Assembly (NCBI GenBank): GCA_964007475.1
Contig: OZ023273.1
Coordinates: 124,001 to 188,000, forward strand
Source of the DNA: Hybos culiciformis
Lineage: Eukaryota > Arthropoda > Insecta > Diptera > Hybotidae
Length of the DNA: 64,000 nucleotides
Direction of reading: 5' to 3'
Every line of letters starts with the position of its first letter. The stretch's first letter is position 1. The notes under the pieces are model-generated. The model made no database searches and had not been told where the DNA came from. It worked only from the letters and a program-made list of their open reading frames with translations. Positions 11,601 to 24,159 of this stretch are shown here, in pieces. A program made the position numbers and the translations under genes.

Positions 11601-13480
11601 AAATGGAAAATAGAATAAAAAATACAAATTAAACTAATAGGCCTTAAATTTATTTGTCTTGAAAGAAAGTTCACAAAATATACAGCAAAACAACTGGTGG
11701 CGATTTCTTTTACAAATTTCGAAAATTTCACACAAAATTTGTCACGAGCTTATTTTTTTAGAAAATTTGATAAGTTTAAATTAAAATTCGAATAATGAAT
11801 GTTTAAAAAAATGTAAAAACTGAAAATTGTCCGTCTTTACCATATTAATACTCTGAGTAAAAATACAATAAAATTTGGAGAAAAGAAAAGATTTTAATTT
11901 GTGTATAATTAGTTAACTCGTTGCGAGTTGTGTATAAAAAACTAATAAATCTTTAAATACAAATTTTTATGTTTCAAAAAATTAATTGTTATATTAATTA
12001 TAATGTTTTTATTATTTTTTAATTTTTAGTGAAAATATTTTTTTTTAATGAATAATGATATCGTAAAATATCAATATTGAAAAAACAATAATATTTATAA
12101 CATTTAAGTACAAACAAGTAAATTTTAAAGCAGATCAATGAAAAGTAATGAAAGTACTTTATATTTTATAATTACAAATACCTTCATAGATAAAGTGTAA
12201 GATAGTAGAATATAATGTTTAAATAGGGTTAGAATCATTTAATCAAATTAAAAATATGTGAAAGAAGCAACATTTTACTTAAAATATCTTTCCAAAAATT
12301 TTTTAATTTAAGTTTAACTCAATGCTATTCGTGAAAAACAATTTATGGACTTTGTTGAAAAATAAGAATAAAAAAAATGTTCATCAAATAAGACACATTT
12401 TTCCAACAATTAATTTCGACAAAATTTGCATTTAAAAAAACGTAATTTAAAACAAATGCAGACATTTTAATTTAGATAAAAATTTAAAATTTTAAAAGCT
12501 TTTATTATCAAAAAAAACATTTTAAACGAATGGTTAAACTTTTAAGAACAGAGTTTATGTTGCTTATATTTTTGTTTCCTTTTTTTAACAAAGATATTCC
12601 TTTGGGATTAAAAAAATTGGAACGAAAATTAAATTTTCATAAGAAAAATAAATTTTCCATTATTGTTCCACGTAGGTACATTAGGCAGATGTAGTATATT
12701 TTTGAACAAAAATAAGAAATTTATAATTTAAGGCTTTCGAAAAATAAAAATATTTAATTGTTCGATCATTGTAATTTACTATTGATTAATGTTGCATGAC
12801 AAAAATAACTTTCAAGCTCAAAATGATCGTCTGCACTTGGAATTGGAATATTTAAAATCAAGAAGACTTAACAGATTTGGTTTCTTTTAACATTTTTATT
12901 CAGCTTCTTCTTTTCTATTTCTACTTCTTATCAACAAACTCTTATGATTTATTTGAGAATACTTTTCCTCCATAAAAGTCTTAGTTTTTCTTAACATAAA
13001 TGTTTGTTACTAATTCTTTTTTTTCTGTTTTTGATTTTTATTACACTTTTTGTAGATTTCTTGCTTTACAACTTTTTAAGGAAAGAAATCAAATGTGTTC
13101 GAAGTGGATGAAAAATAAAAATGTGTTTCTTATCAGAAAAAATAATAAAATAAAAAAGGGACAAGATAGTCTTATTTTCCAGTTGAGTTCATCAATGAAA
13201 CTTTCAGAACAAAAAAAGTTATAATTTTTTTTGTTGAAAAAACTATATGTAATGTTTAAAAGTTTATTCTCTCGCCAAAACTCTTTTTTAAGGAACATTT
13301 TGTCTTTGTACGATAAATGAATATTACAGCAAGAAAATTAATTAAATATTACAAAATAAAATTATAAAATATTTAGATTCGAATTAAAAAATATTTGTTA
13401 ATTTCTTGTCTAGATTTGATGGTTCTTAGAAATAAAAAACGATACAAAAAAGAAAATATTTATGTTTTAACACAGACTGC
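8684..13480. other. Long AT-rich intergenic region
   Basis: No gene is supported. It contains a 34-bp tandem duplication (9779-9846) and scattered poly-A/T. A 32-codon frame at 12789-12890 looks coiled-coil-like but has no splice support. Short ORFs on both strands around 13000-13300 are low-complexity. Confidence 0.5.
9779..9846. repeat. 34-bp tandem duplication
   Basis: CGATCATATACATAATGTAC and the following bases through GTTATCTA occur twice with a period of 34 (starts 9779 and 9813), essentially identical, so this is a recent local duplication. Confidence 0.85.
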
Positions 13481-13488
13481 TCCCAATG

Positions 13489-14187
13489 GGCGCAGTGAAA
13501 TAAGGCCGCGGGAAATAAGGCCGCGATAGGTTTTTTGTTGCGGTCTTATTTCATTTTGAAAAATGAAATAAGGCCGCGAAAAAATTCTCGCGGTCTTATT
13601 TCATTTTGAAAAATGAAATAAGACCGCATAAAATTCCTCGCGGCCTTATTTCGTTTTGAAAAATGAAATAACACCGCGACAAAAAAAAAAATTAATCGGA
13701 GCTAATTTCATTTTGAAAAATGAAATAAGGCCGCGAGGATTTTTTCGCGGTCTATTTCATTTTGAAAAACGAAATAAGGCCGCGTAATCTTGTGAGGTGA
13801 GCACACAGGGCAGGGGGCAGCAGGGCGGCGGGCGGGCGGTTGGTCAGTGGGATTTGCGGCGCTAGCCTCACAAGATTACGCGGCGCTCACCTCACAAGAT
13901 TACGCGACCTTATTTCGTTTATAAAAATGAAATTAGCCCTCCGAATAATTGTTTTTTTTTGTGGCGGCCTTATTTCATTTTTCAAAACGAAATAAGGCCG
14001 CGAGGATTTTTTTTGCGGTCTTATTTCATTTTTCAAAATGAAATAAGACTGCGAGGATTTTTTCGCGGCCTTATTTCATTTTGAAAAACGAAATAAGGCC
14101 GCGAAAAAATCTTCGCGGCCTTATTTCATTTTTCAAAATGAAATAAGACCGCAACAAAAAAACGTCGCGGCCTTATTTCCATCCCCC
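13489..14187. mobile_element. Foldback-type element made of GC-rich hairpin repeats
   Basis: The block is flanked by an exact 8-bp duplication TCCCAATG (13481-13488 and 14188-14195). Its two ends are inverted: 13 of the terminal 22 bases, AAATAAGGCCGCG, are identical, preceded by G-rich tips. Each arm (about 13489-13802 and 13881-14187) is a tandem series of units of about 57-60 bp. Each unit is itself a hairpin: CGCGGTCTTATTTCATTTT facing AAAATGAAATAAGGCCGCG. The arms are inverted with respect to each other, including an odd unit with TAATCGGAGCTAATTTC. A GC-rich spacer (13803-13880) separates them. This organisation resembles Foldback (FB/Galileo) transposons. No protein is encoded. Confidence 0.8.
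13808..13837 (+). other. Potential G-quadruplex in the foldback spacer
   Basis: Five or more runs of at least three G within 30 bases (GGGCAGGGGGCAGCAGGG followed by GGCGGGCGGG-type runs) in an otherwise AT-rich region. It sits in the loop of the foldback element. Structure formation is inferred, not shown. Confidence 0.5.
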
Positions 14188-14195
14188 TCCCAATG

Positions 14196-16600
14196 TGATC
14201 ACTATGGTATAAAAAAATTTTGAAAAAATAGATTCAATGATCCCGATATTTGATTTTGCTCCTTCAGATGGAATTATCTATAGATATCCTGCGATTCATT
14301 AAGGGTCGAAAAATAAATGATCCTTTAGTTTATCTATGATACTGATTTCATCAGTCGTATTTTGCAAAAGAAAATACTGTACTTTTTAACTGCAGAGAGG
14401 TGATAAGTATTTCTTTTTATTTAAAATTTGGAAAATTTTGAATTTGAAAAAATTGGATTTATGTAATTTTCTGTTTATTATTATTTATATAACAAACAAC
14501 ATACATATATGTTTCTTTGTGAAACCAGAAAAAATGTTATAAAGATATGTCAACATTTGAAGTTAACAGTAATTTAGTTATAGTTTTCACTGAAAGATGA
14601 CGATTGTTAATTTTTTTTTGTGCAAATAACATTTTTTTAGTATTTCCAATAAAACAATGATGTATGTTGCTTCTGTCTGTCATACTCCGTTTTGACTAAG
14701 GGATAATAAGTGGATTGAAAAAATCCTATGATCGTTCTCTAATTCAACTTGCATTTTCACATAAAAATTTCTAGGATTGTAAGTTGGTTGGGCTAATCTG
14801 AGAAGAATTTCTGTGATAGATTGAAATAAGTTGTTGTAAGAAAACACAACATCGTTTTTTTAACTCATTGGGGCTAAATAAACAAAAGTCGGCGCCGAAG
14901 TCAACTTGTTGTGTCAATTTTAGAAAAAAAAAATTATAAACAAAACTAATAAAAATGATCAAAATAGAATTCTTCAACTTTTTATTTATTTAATTTTCGA
15001 TAAATTTGAAGATGTTTTATTTCTGTATTAATTATTTAATTTTTATTTCAGTTATTTATGTACATAACTATTACTTTTTTTTTATTTTTTAAATCAAACT
15101 AATTCCGATTTTTCATGTCTCGTAATGTAAAAGCAATTTAAAACCAAATATTATAAATTTCATTTTACTTTCCTCCCCATTTTATCCAATAGTAATGAAT
15201 TTCACTTCAATGACTTTTATGGTCAACAAAAAGATTACATAAAAATTTTCCTAAATTTATATTTTCAGCTTCAATTTTTATCTGAAAATAAGTATTACAA
15301 AAGCGATTGTTTTATTGCCTCAGTATAAAAAGGACATAATTTTATCAATCTCTCGTCCTTTATTAAGTTGTTAGAATTATTTGTCATTTGAATTAATATG
15401 GGAAAAAGGGTTGTATATTTGGGAAAATGGGTTGAAAGTAAAATTTTAAAATTTTATTGTCCCGATCCGATTGATTTACAGATATTATTCTTGAATTAGA
15501 TTTAATTAATTTAATTAATCAATATTCGTAAAGTTCTTGACAATTAAAAATAATCTACCCGAATTTTTTCTCCGCGTTCAATTCGTTAACAAAAAAAAAC
15601 GTGTTTCAATTTAATTTAAATTTTTTAAGACAGGTAATTAGAAAGAGTTCAAATTTAATAAATATTTGATCCAGGTTACAACAACTGGTACAGGAACCAG
15701 AATAAACTATTTAAGGTTCTAGGTTCTTTATACACAAAAAAAAATACTTTTTCAAAGTCAATAATTGGCATAATATTGCTATATTTTTGCTACTTACTTT
15801 TTTAATTTTTTTGTGTTATTAGAATATATTTTCTTAATTAATATTTTATTAATAATGAATTTTGTTCTTTTTTATTTTGTTTTGTTTAATAACAAGTTTG
15901 CTTTCATATTTAATTTTTTTTTAAACCAGAGCTTAGAACCGAACCGAAACCAGAACCGGAACCGAAATGGAAAAAAAATTGTGGACCAGAACCAGAACCG
16001 AACCCTTTAAAAAATAATAATTCAAACAACGGAAAGTAGACCCCTATTGTCTCCTCGAATTCTAATCAAACTATTGGGGTTGTTTAATACACCTGAAAAG
16101 CTTCAAGTTTTTTGTTTATATTTGTTTTTTTAAAAATATTTAATATTATTTATATGTCTTGTATTTTGATTGGTGTACGATCCACGTCAGGAAAAAAAAT
16201 TAAAAATTTAAAACTTATGTGCTTGATTATTGAAGACATCAAAAACTAACTTTAGCATTTCAGAATTAAATTAATAGAATTCCTTTGCATATTTTTAAAT
16301 GGTTATTCATTTTTTCATTCTTAAATGAAATGGTATTGCGTGTACGAATCCCGTATATTTGTATAAGTAGGTTTTTAAGATAAATCTTGAATCTTCACTT
16401 TTGATTCCAAGACACGAAAATAAAAAATTCAGGTTAACTTTTTATTTTCATAATACAAAATTTCAGTTAATAATGAACTTAAATGTTAATGTAACTTTAA
16501 ATTTACTTATGAATGTGAACAAAATAAAGAGAAAATACGTGATTACTATTATCCATTTAATTTTAGTTACAATGAAAAATAAAATCCTGAATTCTTCTGC
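14196..16600. other. AT-rich region, no gene recognised
   Basis: No supported coding exon. A decayed low-complexity patch of GAACC/AACCG words lies at 15925-16005, with GGAACCAG/GGTTCTAGGTTC at 15690-15730. The small ORFs here are low-complexity. Confidence 0.45.
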
Positions 16601-16614
16601 TTATTTTTTGTAGT

Positions 16615-16860
16615 AAACAAATATTCAATGCTTGGAGTGAAACAAAAGAAAAGTGTCACAGATTTGAATGACAAATTAATGGGAAAGGATGATCCTGTTT
16701 AGAATTACAACAACCAACAATACAACAGATGAGCAGAAATGAGTAGACAGATTGATGACAGGCATAAAATATGAATTCATCATCATTTTGTGAAATTAAA
16801 CATTTCGACAATTTTACATTAAATTATGTTAGTTATAATAAATAAATATGTGTTTATGTA
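16615..16860 (+). CDS. Possible terminal exon of an unrecognised gene
   Basis: A clean acceptor (pyrimidine-rich TTATTTTTTGTAG, AG at 16613-16614) is followed, in phase with two leading bases, by about 28 residues (NKYSMLGVKQKKSVTDLN then DKLMGKDDPV) and a TAG stop at about 16702. A plausible 3' UTR ends with two overlapping AATAAA signals (16837-16846). The short charged peptide has ordinary composition unlike the translated noise around it. I do not recognise the protein and cannot place upstream exons, which could lie far away. It may instead be a decayed or chance exon. Confidence 0.35.
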
Positions 16861-16869
16861 AACCAAACC

Positions 16870-18440
16870 TGTCCAACACAATTATATTTAGATGCCAATC
16901 TGAAAATTATTCTCATTTGCAAGAACTAAAATGAAAAAAAATTATAACCAAAAACTACTGATTTTATATTATTTTGTTATGGATATGCATATATTACAAG
17001 TGGATTTTAAAATTACACTTTATTTTAAAAATTTATGTATTTTAATATTAAAGATAAGTTTGTTTTTTCAATTTATTTTGCTTACTTTGCAAAATCTACC
17101 TAAAGTTTTATAGTTGAAATTATCAATTGGTTCCTGAAGTTAAAATCTACCATTATTTTGAAAAAACTTAATTTATACGAATAAAAGATTCACACAAACC
17201 AGTGATTCCAAATGCACTGACAATATTTTCTGCAAAATTCCTAAACTTCAGAAGTTGATTTTCTATATACATACATATACTTATTTATACATTTCGAACA
17301 AGTGTTTACATGTATGTAATTAAGAACAATTGAAAACATGAAACATATAAAATTTCAGTTGAAGATGAAAATAAGAACCACGAAGGCAATCTTATGAATA
17401 TCTATTTACACTTCGAAATAAAAATACAAACTTAACATTGAATTGCTTACTTAAAATTCCTGTTTTTTCGTGTATTTACCAAAGTCTAAGTATATTTTTA
17501 TATACATATTTATTTTGTTGTCCTGTATAACAAAATGTGAATACCAATTAGCGTTTTAGTTGTTATAAAATTCAAATAGAGTAACTGTCAAAAACAAGTT
17601 GCAATTATACGATCTAACATAAAACTTAAACAATTGTAGATTACAACACATGTTAAGAAAATTTGTTATTACAACGAGTTGTGTATACACAAAAACACAT
17701 AGACAAGCGTCTATGTGTTTTAGTGTATATACTGTTTAGAGATATTTGTTAAAATAAATTTTCATAAAAAATTAAGAAAACCCCTCAAAGAAAATGTTCG
17801 CAATAAAAATAGTTATTTATTCAGTTCTGTACGAATAACATTTTTGCTTAGTGTTTTTTTAGCTTTCGCTATAAATTAAATCCGATTGTTGAATGGCGAG
17901 AAAACAAAATCAAAAAACAGCAAAGTTTTGTAATAAATTAACTTATATTATAATTTTTTAAGAACAGATGAGAAGCATTCTTATTTACTTTTTGTATTAA
18001 GTTTCATCATGTTTTTTTAATTCTTTAGAATTCCTAATTAAAATAAGGGGCAACTAATTTCCCTAATTTATAATCCATAAATTTTCTGAAAACTTATATA
18101 TGTACATACTCATAGATTTCTTTTCTTTATTTAATAAAATGTTACGAGCTTTTTGTGTGTTTATGTTTATTATCTTCGACACGCATAAAAAACGTGCTAT
18201 TTAAGAAATTTCTAATATCATTTGTATCAGGCAAAGTATAGTATAGGATTTTAGTTATGCTTTTCGGGGAGACATATACTGTTAATTGTTATGCTTAAGT
18301 CTGATGGGTTAGTCATGCATCATATACATTATTAAAAATCTGCATCCTTATCTTAGTGATACACAAGTGCTGTTAGCATTATCAAACCGCATTAACTATT
18401 TTTTGTTATAAGAATTAAACAATAATTTGGTGTACGTAGG
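16870..18440. other. Intergenic between candidate exon and trypsin 3' end
   Basis: AT-rich. The only structured item is a palindromic MITE at 17636-17765. No coding sequence is supported. Confidence 0.45.
17636..17765. mobile_element. Palindromic MITE family, copy 1
   Basis: The left arm, GTAGATTACAACACATGTTA then AGAAAATTTGTTAT and GTATACACAAAAACACATAG, is followed by an inverted CTATGTGTTTTAGTGTATA and a degraded outer arm (ATTTGTTAAAATAAAT). The same arms occur at 29605-29800 and 61411-61605. This copy has lost the central ATATCACGAGACC hairpin. Confidence 0.7.
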
Positions 18441-18450
18441 CATTATATTA

Positions 18451-18456
18451 TTTATT
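18451..18456 (-). terminator. Candidate poly(A) signal of the trypsin gene
   Basis: AATAAA on the - strand, about 105 bases after the trypsin stop codon. Confidence 0.45.
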
Positions 18457-18559
18457 ATTAAGCGGCAATACCTATTAAATATATAATTTCATTGCGATTC
18501 AAAAACATACAATTTTCTTATATAGTTAATTAAATTTAACTGTAACTCAAACAATTTTT

Positions 18560-20038
18560 TTAAATTCCGGTCTTTTCTTTAATCCAAGCTCGTGCTGATG
18601 TAACTCTTGAATAAACGCCCGGATAGATTGGTTTAGCACAACCGTAACCCCATGATACAACTCCAATTAACATTTTTTCATGTATAAGTGGTCCACCACT
18701 ATCTCCTTGACAAGCATCCTTTCCTCCTTCTTCATATCCTGCGCAAATCATTCGCTGTGTAACACCTCCGAATTGTCTATATCTATCAGAACATAACTCT
18801 TGATTAAAAATCGGAACTTCAGCCTCTCGCAACCAATTCTTGGATTGGTTATTACTTTGGGTATTCCCCCAACCAGTGACGTAACAAAGAGTCCCATCGG
18901 TAATACTATTGTTAATTTCTGGTAGATTGATTACTTGTTTTGTTGTATCGAATTGAATTTTCTCTTTTAATTCCAACAATGAAAAATCATAGTCAATTGA
19001 CGTCAAATTAAATTTTTCATGTTGAACAATACGCTTAATTGATATAATTTGACCACCCTCAGCATAGGTGGATGTTCCTAAGCGTATTTTTAGTCCATCA
19101 GCTGTTTGCCCACTTTAAGAAAAAAATAAATTATATATAGCAATGAAAAATATTATATTTTAAAAAAAACTATATGAATATCACCTTCTGATTAAATACT
19201 CTATAATTCATCTAGCGCCCCTTTACGCATTACAAATAATTTTTATTTTATTAGAGTCACAGGGTCTTTCCTCTTTCTTTCGTAAATAACAACCCTGAAG
19301 GTGGTATATAAACCCTAATCAAACTCAATTTTAAAGAAAGAGCAGAACTCGAATCTCGAAATATGGGACAACGTTATGTTCAGCTAAAACTAGGTTAAAT
19401 TTTGATGCATTTTTATGCCAAGCTAAAATTGAACAATTTAATATATGTGTGAAAATAATCTATACCCTCTAATATCAAAATTATTTTGATCTTTATTTTT
19501 CACGTAAAAATTACCTGGTACAGTGTGCCGCTGTTAGGATCCAAGAATCACTAATAATTGAACCGCCACAAATATGATTACGTTTTCCTTGCAATGATAT
19601 TTGATGAGGAACTTCTGTTATATTTACCTTATAACCCCCAACTATTCTACCATCTAATTTTGGTTTTCTTAATTGTGAATCTAAAAATGAAATAAAACCC
19701 TTACATTCAATAACTTTGACGCTATGTACAGTAATTTGAACCAAAAGGATAAATAATCAAAACAATATTGTCTGTAGCCAAAAGCACTATTTATAAATCA
19801 TTTATACAAAAATATTTCATATTTTTGTTCTGAAAAGTAAATTATTGTTTCATTTGTAGAGATCATTCCTCAATATTGTCCTTAGCTTTGAATTTCTGAT
19901 ATACCCACTTATTTTAATTATAAATAAATAAATTAACTCAAATTTTTTTATATTTTTATTTATTAAACAAATAGACTCACTAGTTGTAATGAAATTTATT
20001 ACGGTTATTGCAAAAAATAAATAATTAATTAAAATCAT
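18560..20038 (-). CDS. Secreted trypsin-like serine protease, 3 exons
   Basis: Exons 20038-19981, 19680-19515 and 19112-18560 join in phase (donors GTGAGT and GTAATT, AG acceptors) into 258 residues. Residues 1-19 form a hydrophobic signal peptide, followed by a short propeptide and the activation site R|IVGG (residues 31-35). The triad is H72 (TAAHC), D117 (DFSLLEL) and S213 (GDSGGP). D207, six residues before the serine, predicts cleavage after Arg/Lys; GYGCAK and YPGVY are also typical of trypsins. Cysteines 57-73, 182-197 and 209-233 can form the three core bridges. C150 appears unpaired, because the usual partner position after GDSGGPL is His. Likely a gut digestive enzyme, inferred from its small size and lack of extra domains. 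It is alone here, with no tandem paralogue. Confidence 0.93.
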
Positions 20039-20063
20039 TTTTCTTTCAGTTTATATAAATTTA

Positions 20064-20097
20064 TGTAGAATTAAATATAAATTAATTTTCTTTTATA
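20064..20097 (-). promoter_or_regulatory. TATA-box promoter of the trypsin gene
   Basis: TATAAAAG on the - strand (20097-20090) lies 31 bases upstream of an A within TCTACAT (20066), and the start codon follows 28 bases later at 20038. A strong TATA box with a short leader is usual for highly expressed digestive proteases. Confidence 0.6.
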
Positions 20098-20109
20098 CAG
20101 AAATAGTTG

Positions 20110-21220
20110 GAACTCTTTATTTTATCACAGTTTGATAACAATAAATTTTGTTTTATATGAAGTTATCAATACTAATGAAAAATTTCTAGAAGCTTGAATT
20201 AAATGAATTCTTATCACTTCATTTTTACATCGTACGTTTTAAAAGTTACTAAGCCACGATATAGTGGGAAAAAAATGGAACACTAAACTTGCATTTCCAA
20301 ATAAATAAAATATTTATATGTATGTAAATACATGAATACGTAAATATACACCGTACAGTACAGATATATGAATATCATGAAATAATTTTGACTATCAGAA
20401 ACATGGAATAAGGTCAAGTATAGCATAGGAACTTGTTTACAAAATTAATTGAAACATGTATGTAGTTAAAATTCTAATAGATATAATTTAAATGTTTAAG
20501 TACAGTGTTTGAAAGTATGAAAAATTGCCTTTAATTTACAATTAATAAATGAAAAAGTTTTTTAATAAGTTTATTTGCGGAAAATTGGGTTTTAATCCCT
20601 AATGATACGTAGGGACACGCGGCAACTCTTCAACGCACCTGGAACATAGTTTGTTTAGCTCTAGGAAGTCATTATATTACTTGTTTGGATTTAATGAAAA
20701 TTTAAGTTTTTTTCAACAAGTTAACAAACTACCGTCTGACAAATTTTAAATATTGGGAGAATAGGAGATATCTATTTCATAATTCATAATTTTCACATGA
20801 ATTTTGTTGTTGTTTTTTAACAATTATTGTGAAATAATTCTTAATCAACAACAGCAAAATATTTGTGAAAAGTATGAATTAGGAAATTTAAGATGGAACA
20901 AAATACATATGAATAGTGTGAATTAGGAAATATGAAGGAGGAAGTGAGATCCCCTATTATTCTTTGTTTTCGTTTTTTTATTAAGACTATAACTCTTAAA
21001 TAACCAAATATTGTATTGAACTTAAAAATTTTGCGAGTGATTTGCTCATTAATTTGTAATGTGAGGTAAAAGTACAAATCGTTCTTTTAAACAGTGTCAT
21101 TTCGTTTTTTTCCGGATCATCGCCATTAAAACCAAATCGAATCCAAAAATAGTAAAGGACGTCACATTTCAATTTAAACTTCTTTCGTAATCCCATCAAT
21201 TAAAATTTTTAATTTATTTA
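20110..21220. other. Intergenic upstream of trypsin
   Basis: No gene recognised. Short overlapping - strand ORFs at 20841-21199 have low-complexity translations and no family resemblance. Confidence 0.45.
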
Positions 21221-21480
21221 TTAGTAGGTATACCACCATCAATAATATTTTTATTTTTAATAATAATATTCTTTATTTTCGACATTCTGTTACATTTTTC
21301 TTAAAATTTTCTTGTGTTTTTTTTTTAGACTTCTAGATTAACGTTATCTTTACTACTAAGAAATATAATTGTTTAAATTTAATGTATCTATTGTGAAACC
21401 AATATTTAATCTTAAGGAAAATTTTACAAAAAACTAATTAACTAAAACTTATACGACTAAAACTTAAAACTAGTATACAA

Positions 21481-24133
21481 CTAAGCTAAGCTAAGAACTA
21501 ACGGATTATCCGAATATAAACATACAAAAGTAGTTTTATGTTTTTCAATTTTTTCAATTATTGTATTCATACCGGCCTTATCATGTAATTTTCTGGTGGA
21601 GTAAAAAGAGGGAAGATTAAATATCATTTTTAATATTTTATTTTGTTTCCTTTGGATTTTAGTTATGTGTGTTTTTGCACTGTCTCCCCAAACAGGGCAC
21701 GCATATAAGATCACTGGATGAAAAATTACATTCATTATTAATTTGTTATTTATGTTCAATGTTGAATTCCGATTTATAAATGGATACATAATTGCTATTA
21801 GTTTATTTATTTTGTTTATTGTATAAGAAATGTGTTTTTGGAATTTAATATTTTTGTCTAGTATTATACCCAAATATTTAACTTCTTGAGCCCAGTTTAT
21901 TTCTATTTCGTTTATTTTTAAGTTGTATTGTGGGATATAACAACTTTTACGTTTTTGTGTAAAATAGATGGAGTTAGTTTTAGATATGTTAACTTCAATC
22001 TTCCATTTATAGAAATAGTCTGTAAGGATATTTAACGCATTTTGTAGGTTATAACAAATATCTAAGCTGTAAACATCAAAAGAATAAATGCAAGTGTCAT
22101 CTGCGAAAATGGAACTTTTACAATAGGGAAGTGCTGGAAAGTCATAAGTAAATATGTTATACAGTATGGGTCCTAAGACAGATCCTTGCGGGACTCCTGC
22201 ATTAGCTACACAAGATTTGGATAGGCAGTTATTAATACAGACTTGAAAATTTCTGTTTTTCAAGAAACTGGTAATTAGTTTTACTATAAAGGATGGGAAA
22301 TTTGATTTTATTAGTTTGTATATTAATCCGTTATGCCAAACCGTATCAAAGGCGGCTGTAATGTCCAAAACTGCCATTCCTGTTGATTTGCCGACCTTAA
22401 ATTCCCTTTTTATGTCTTTACATACTCTCATTAAAGCTTGGGTTGTATTATGGTGATTTCTGAATCCAAATTGCATATCGGGGAGGAGATTTGTTTTTTT
22501 AAGAAATTCGCAAATTAAATTTTAAATAAGCTTTTCAAACATTTTTCCGAAATTATTCAAAAGGCTTATTGGTCGATAATTTTTGGGGTCATGACTATCT
22601 TTGTTAGGTTTGGCAATTGGAATTACTTTCGCTTTTTTCCATTCATCCGGAAAGTAATTTAGATTAATGCAAGCATTATAGATTTTAACAGATATTTAAT
22701 TGTTTTAGTAGGTAGATTTTTTATCGCCAGGTTCGGTATGTTATCGAACCCAGGTGATTTTTTTTTAAGATTTTTGATAACTACCTTAAGTTGGTCCATT
22801 TTGATGCTGGGAGGCTGGTTTGATTCTTGAGAAATTAGGAAAGAGTTTACGGTTTCATTAACTTCATTTTCGGTAACTGGATTCCCGTAATTAGTTGTTT
22901 TCGAATGATTAGCCTGAAAGTGATTCGCAAAAATATTTACTTTTTCTTCATTACTTATAATTTTTGTGTCACTTATTTTTAGTGGTGGAATAGTTTTATT
23001 TTTATGTTTTATTATTTTTGTTATTTTCCATAATGAATCGCAATTTGGTGGTATTGTAGATAGCATATTAGTCCAGCTTATATTTTTGAATGCAATGATT
23101 TCTTTTTTTATGTGATAGTTGAAGTGTTTAATTTGGGCTATAAATATAGGTTGTCTGTATCTTATCCAGCGTCTCCGTGCTACATTTCTTTTTTTTATTA
23201 ATTCTGTTATGTGAAGGGGCAACTTGTTCTGATAAATATTCCTAATTTGTATTTTAGGTATACTATTATCAAGTGCTTTTTTTATTAGTATGTTGAAATC
23301 ACAAATCTTGTTATCTATTTCAGACGAATGGATTAAGGATTTGTAATCAAAGTCTAACGGTTTGTTATTATTCAAATAAGCTTGAAATTTATCCCAGTCC
23401 GCTTTTTTAAAACAGTATCTAAAATTATGTTTATTGTTATTTATGTTATGTTTAATTATTGTGCTAACGGGTAAGTGATCGGAGCCTAAGTTATTGTGTG
23501 TTATTGGATGACTTAAAATTTGTGGTGTATTGGTCAGGAACAGATCAAGAGTTGATGGTTGCATTCTTACATTTGTAGGAATGTATTTTGGATCAGCTGG
23601 ATATAATAAATCAAATTTACCATTTGATACCAGATCAAACAGTGTATTGCCCCAAGTGTTAGCTTTTAAGCAATTCCAGGATTTATTTCTACTATTTAAA
23701 TCACCACCTATTATATATTTGCCTGTGATTCTAGATAGTTTCAGTAAATCAGATTTAAATTTGGTTTTTTTGCTATTTTTACCTGGGTTTCCTGCTGGGA
23801 AGTAAACCGTGTAAATCTTAAATTGTTCTCCGTTTTCAGTGTATATTCTATACCTACATTTTCTATAATTTCAGTGTTTAAAACTGGTAATAATCTATGC
23901 TTAATATCTTTTTGTATTACAATTGCTACACCCCCACCGTGTGAATCTCGGTCGATTCTATAACAGAAAAATTTTTAGTGATTAAAATTTATTGAATGGT
24001 TTAGGAATGTTTCACTGATAAGGCCGATTTGAAAGTTTTCTTTAATCAAAAAATCAAAAAATTCTATGCTTTTGTGTTGGATGCCTCTAGCATTCCACAT
24101 TATTATATTAATGTTATTGGTATTATTTACCAT
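21481..24133 (-). pseudogene. ORF2 of Jockey-like element: endonuclease and reverse transcriptase
   Basis: Starting ATG at 24133, the endonuclease part shows MWNARGIQHK, then SHGGGVAIVIQKDI and GGDLNSRNKSW (apurinic-endonuclease-like core). It has a stop near 23976 and a frameshift near 23805. From 23564 the linker and RT fingers follow. A frameshift and an in-frame stop fall at about 22660-22480. The last open segment (22476-21481) holds RT motif A LDITAAFDTVWH, motif B AGVPQGSVLGP, and the catalytic FADD. The C-terminal part has the usual YACPVWGDSAK block. It acts (or acted) in target-primed reverse transcription. Confidence 0.85.
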
Positions 24134-24159
24134 CATAGACGTATTTTATTGCTAATTGT

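Noticed and set aside
12789..12890. 32-codon frame with coiled-coil-like QNDRLHLELEYLKSRRLN
   Set aside because: No splice sites, no family resemblance and very short; chance is likely.
13000..13298. Two overlapping ORFs on opposite strands
   Set aside because: Both translations are Phe/Lys/Asn-rich low complexity, antisense images of each other.
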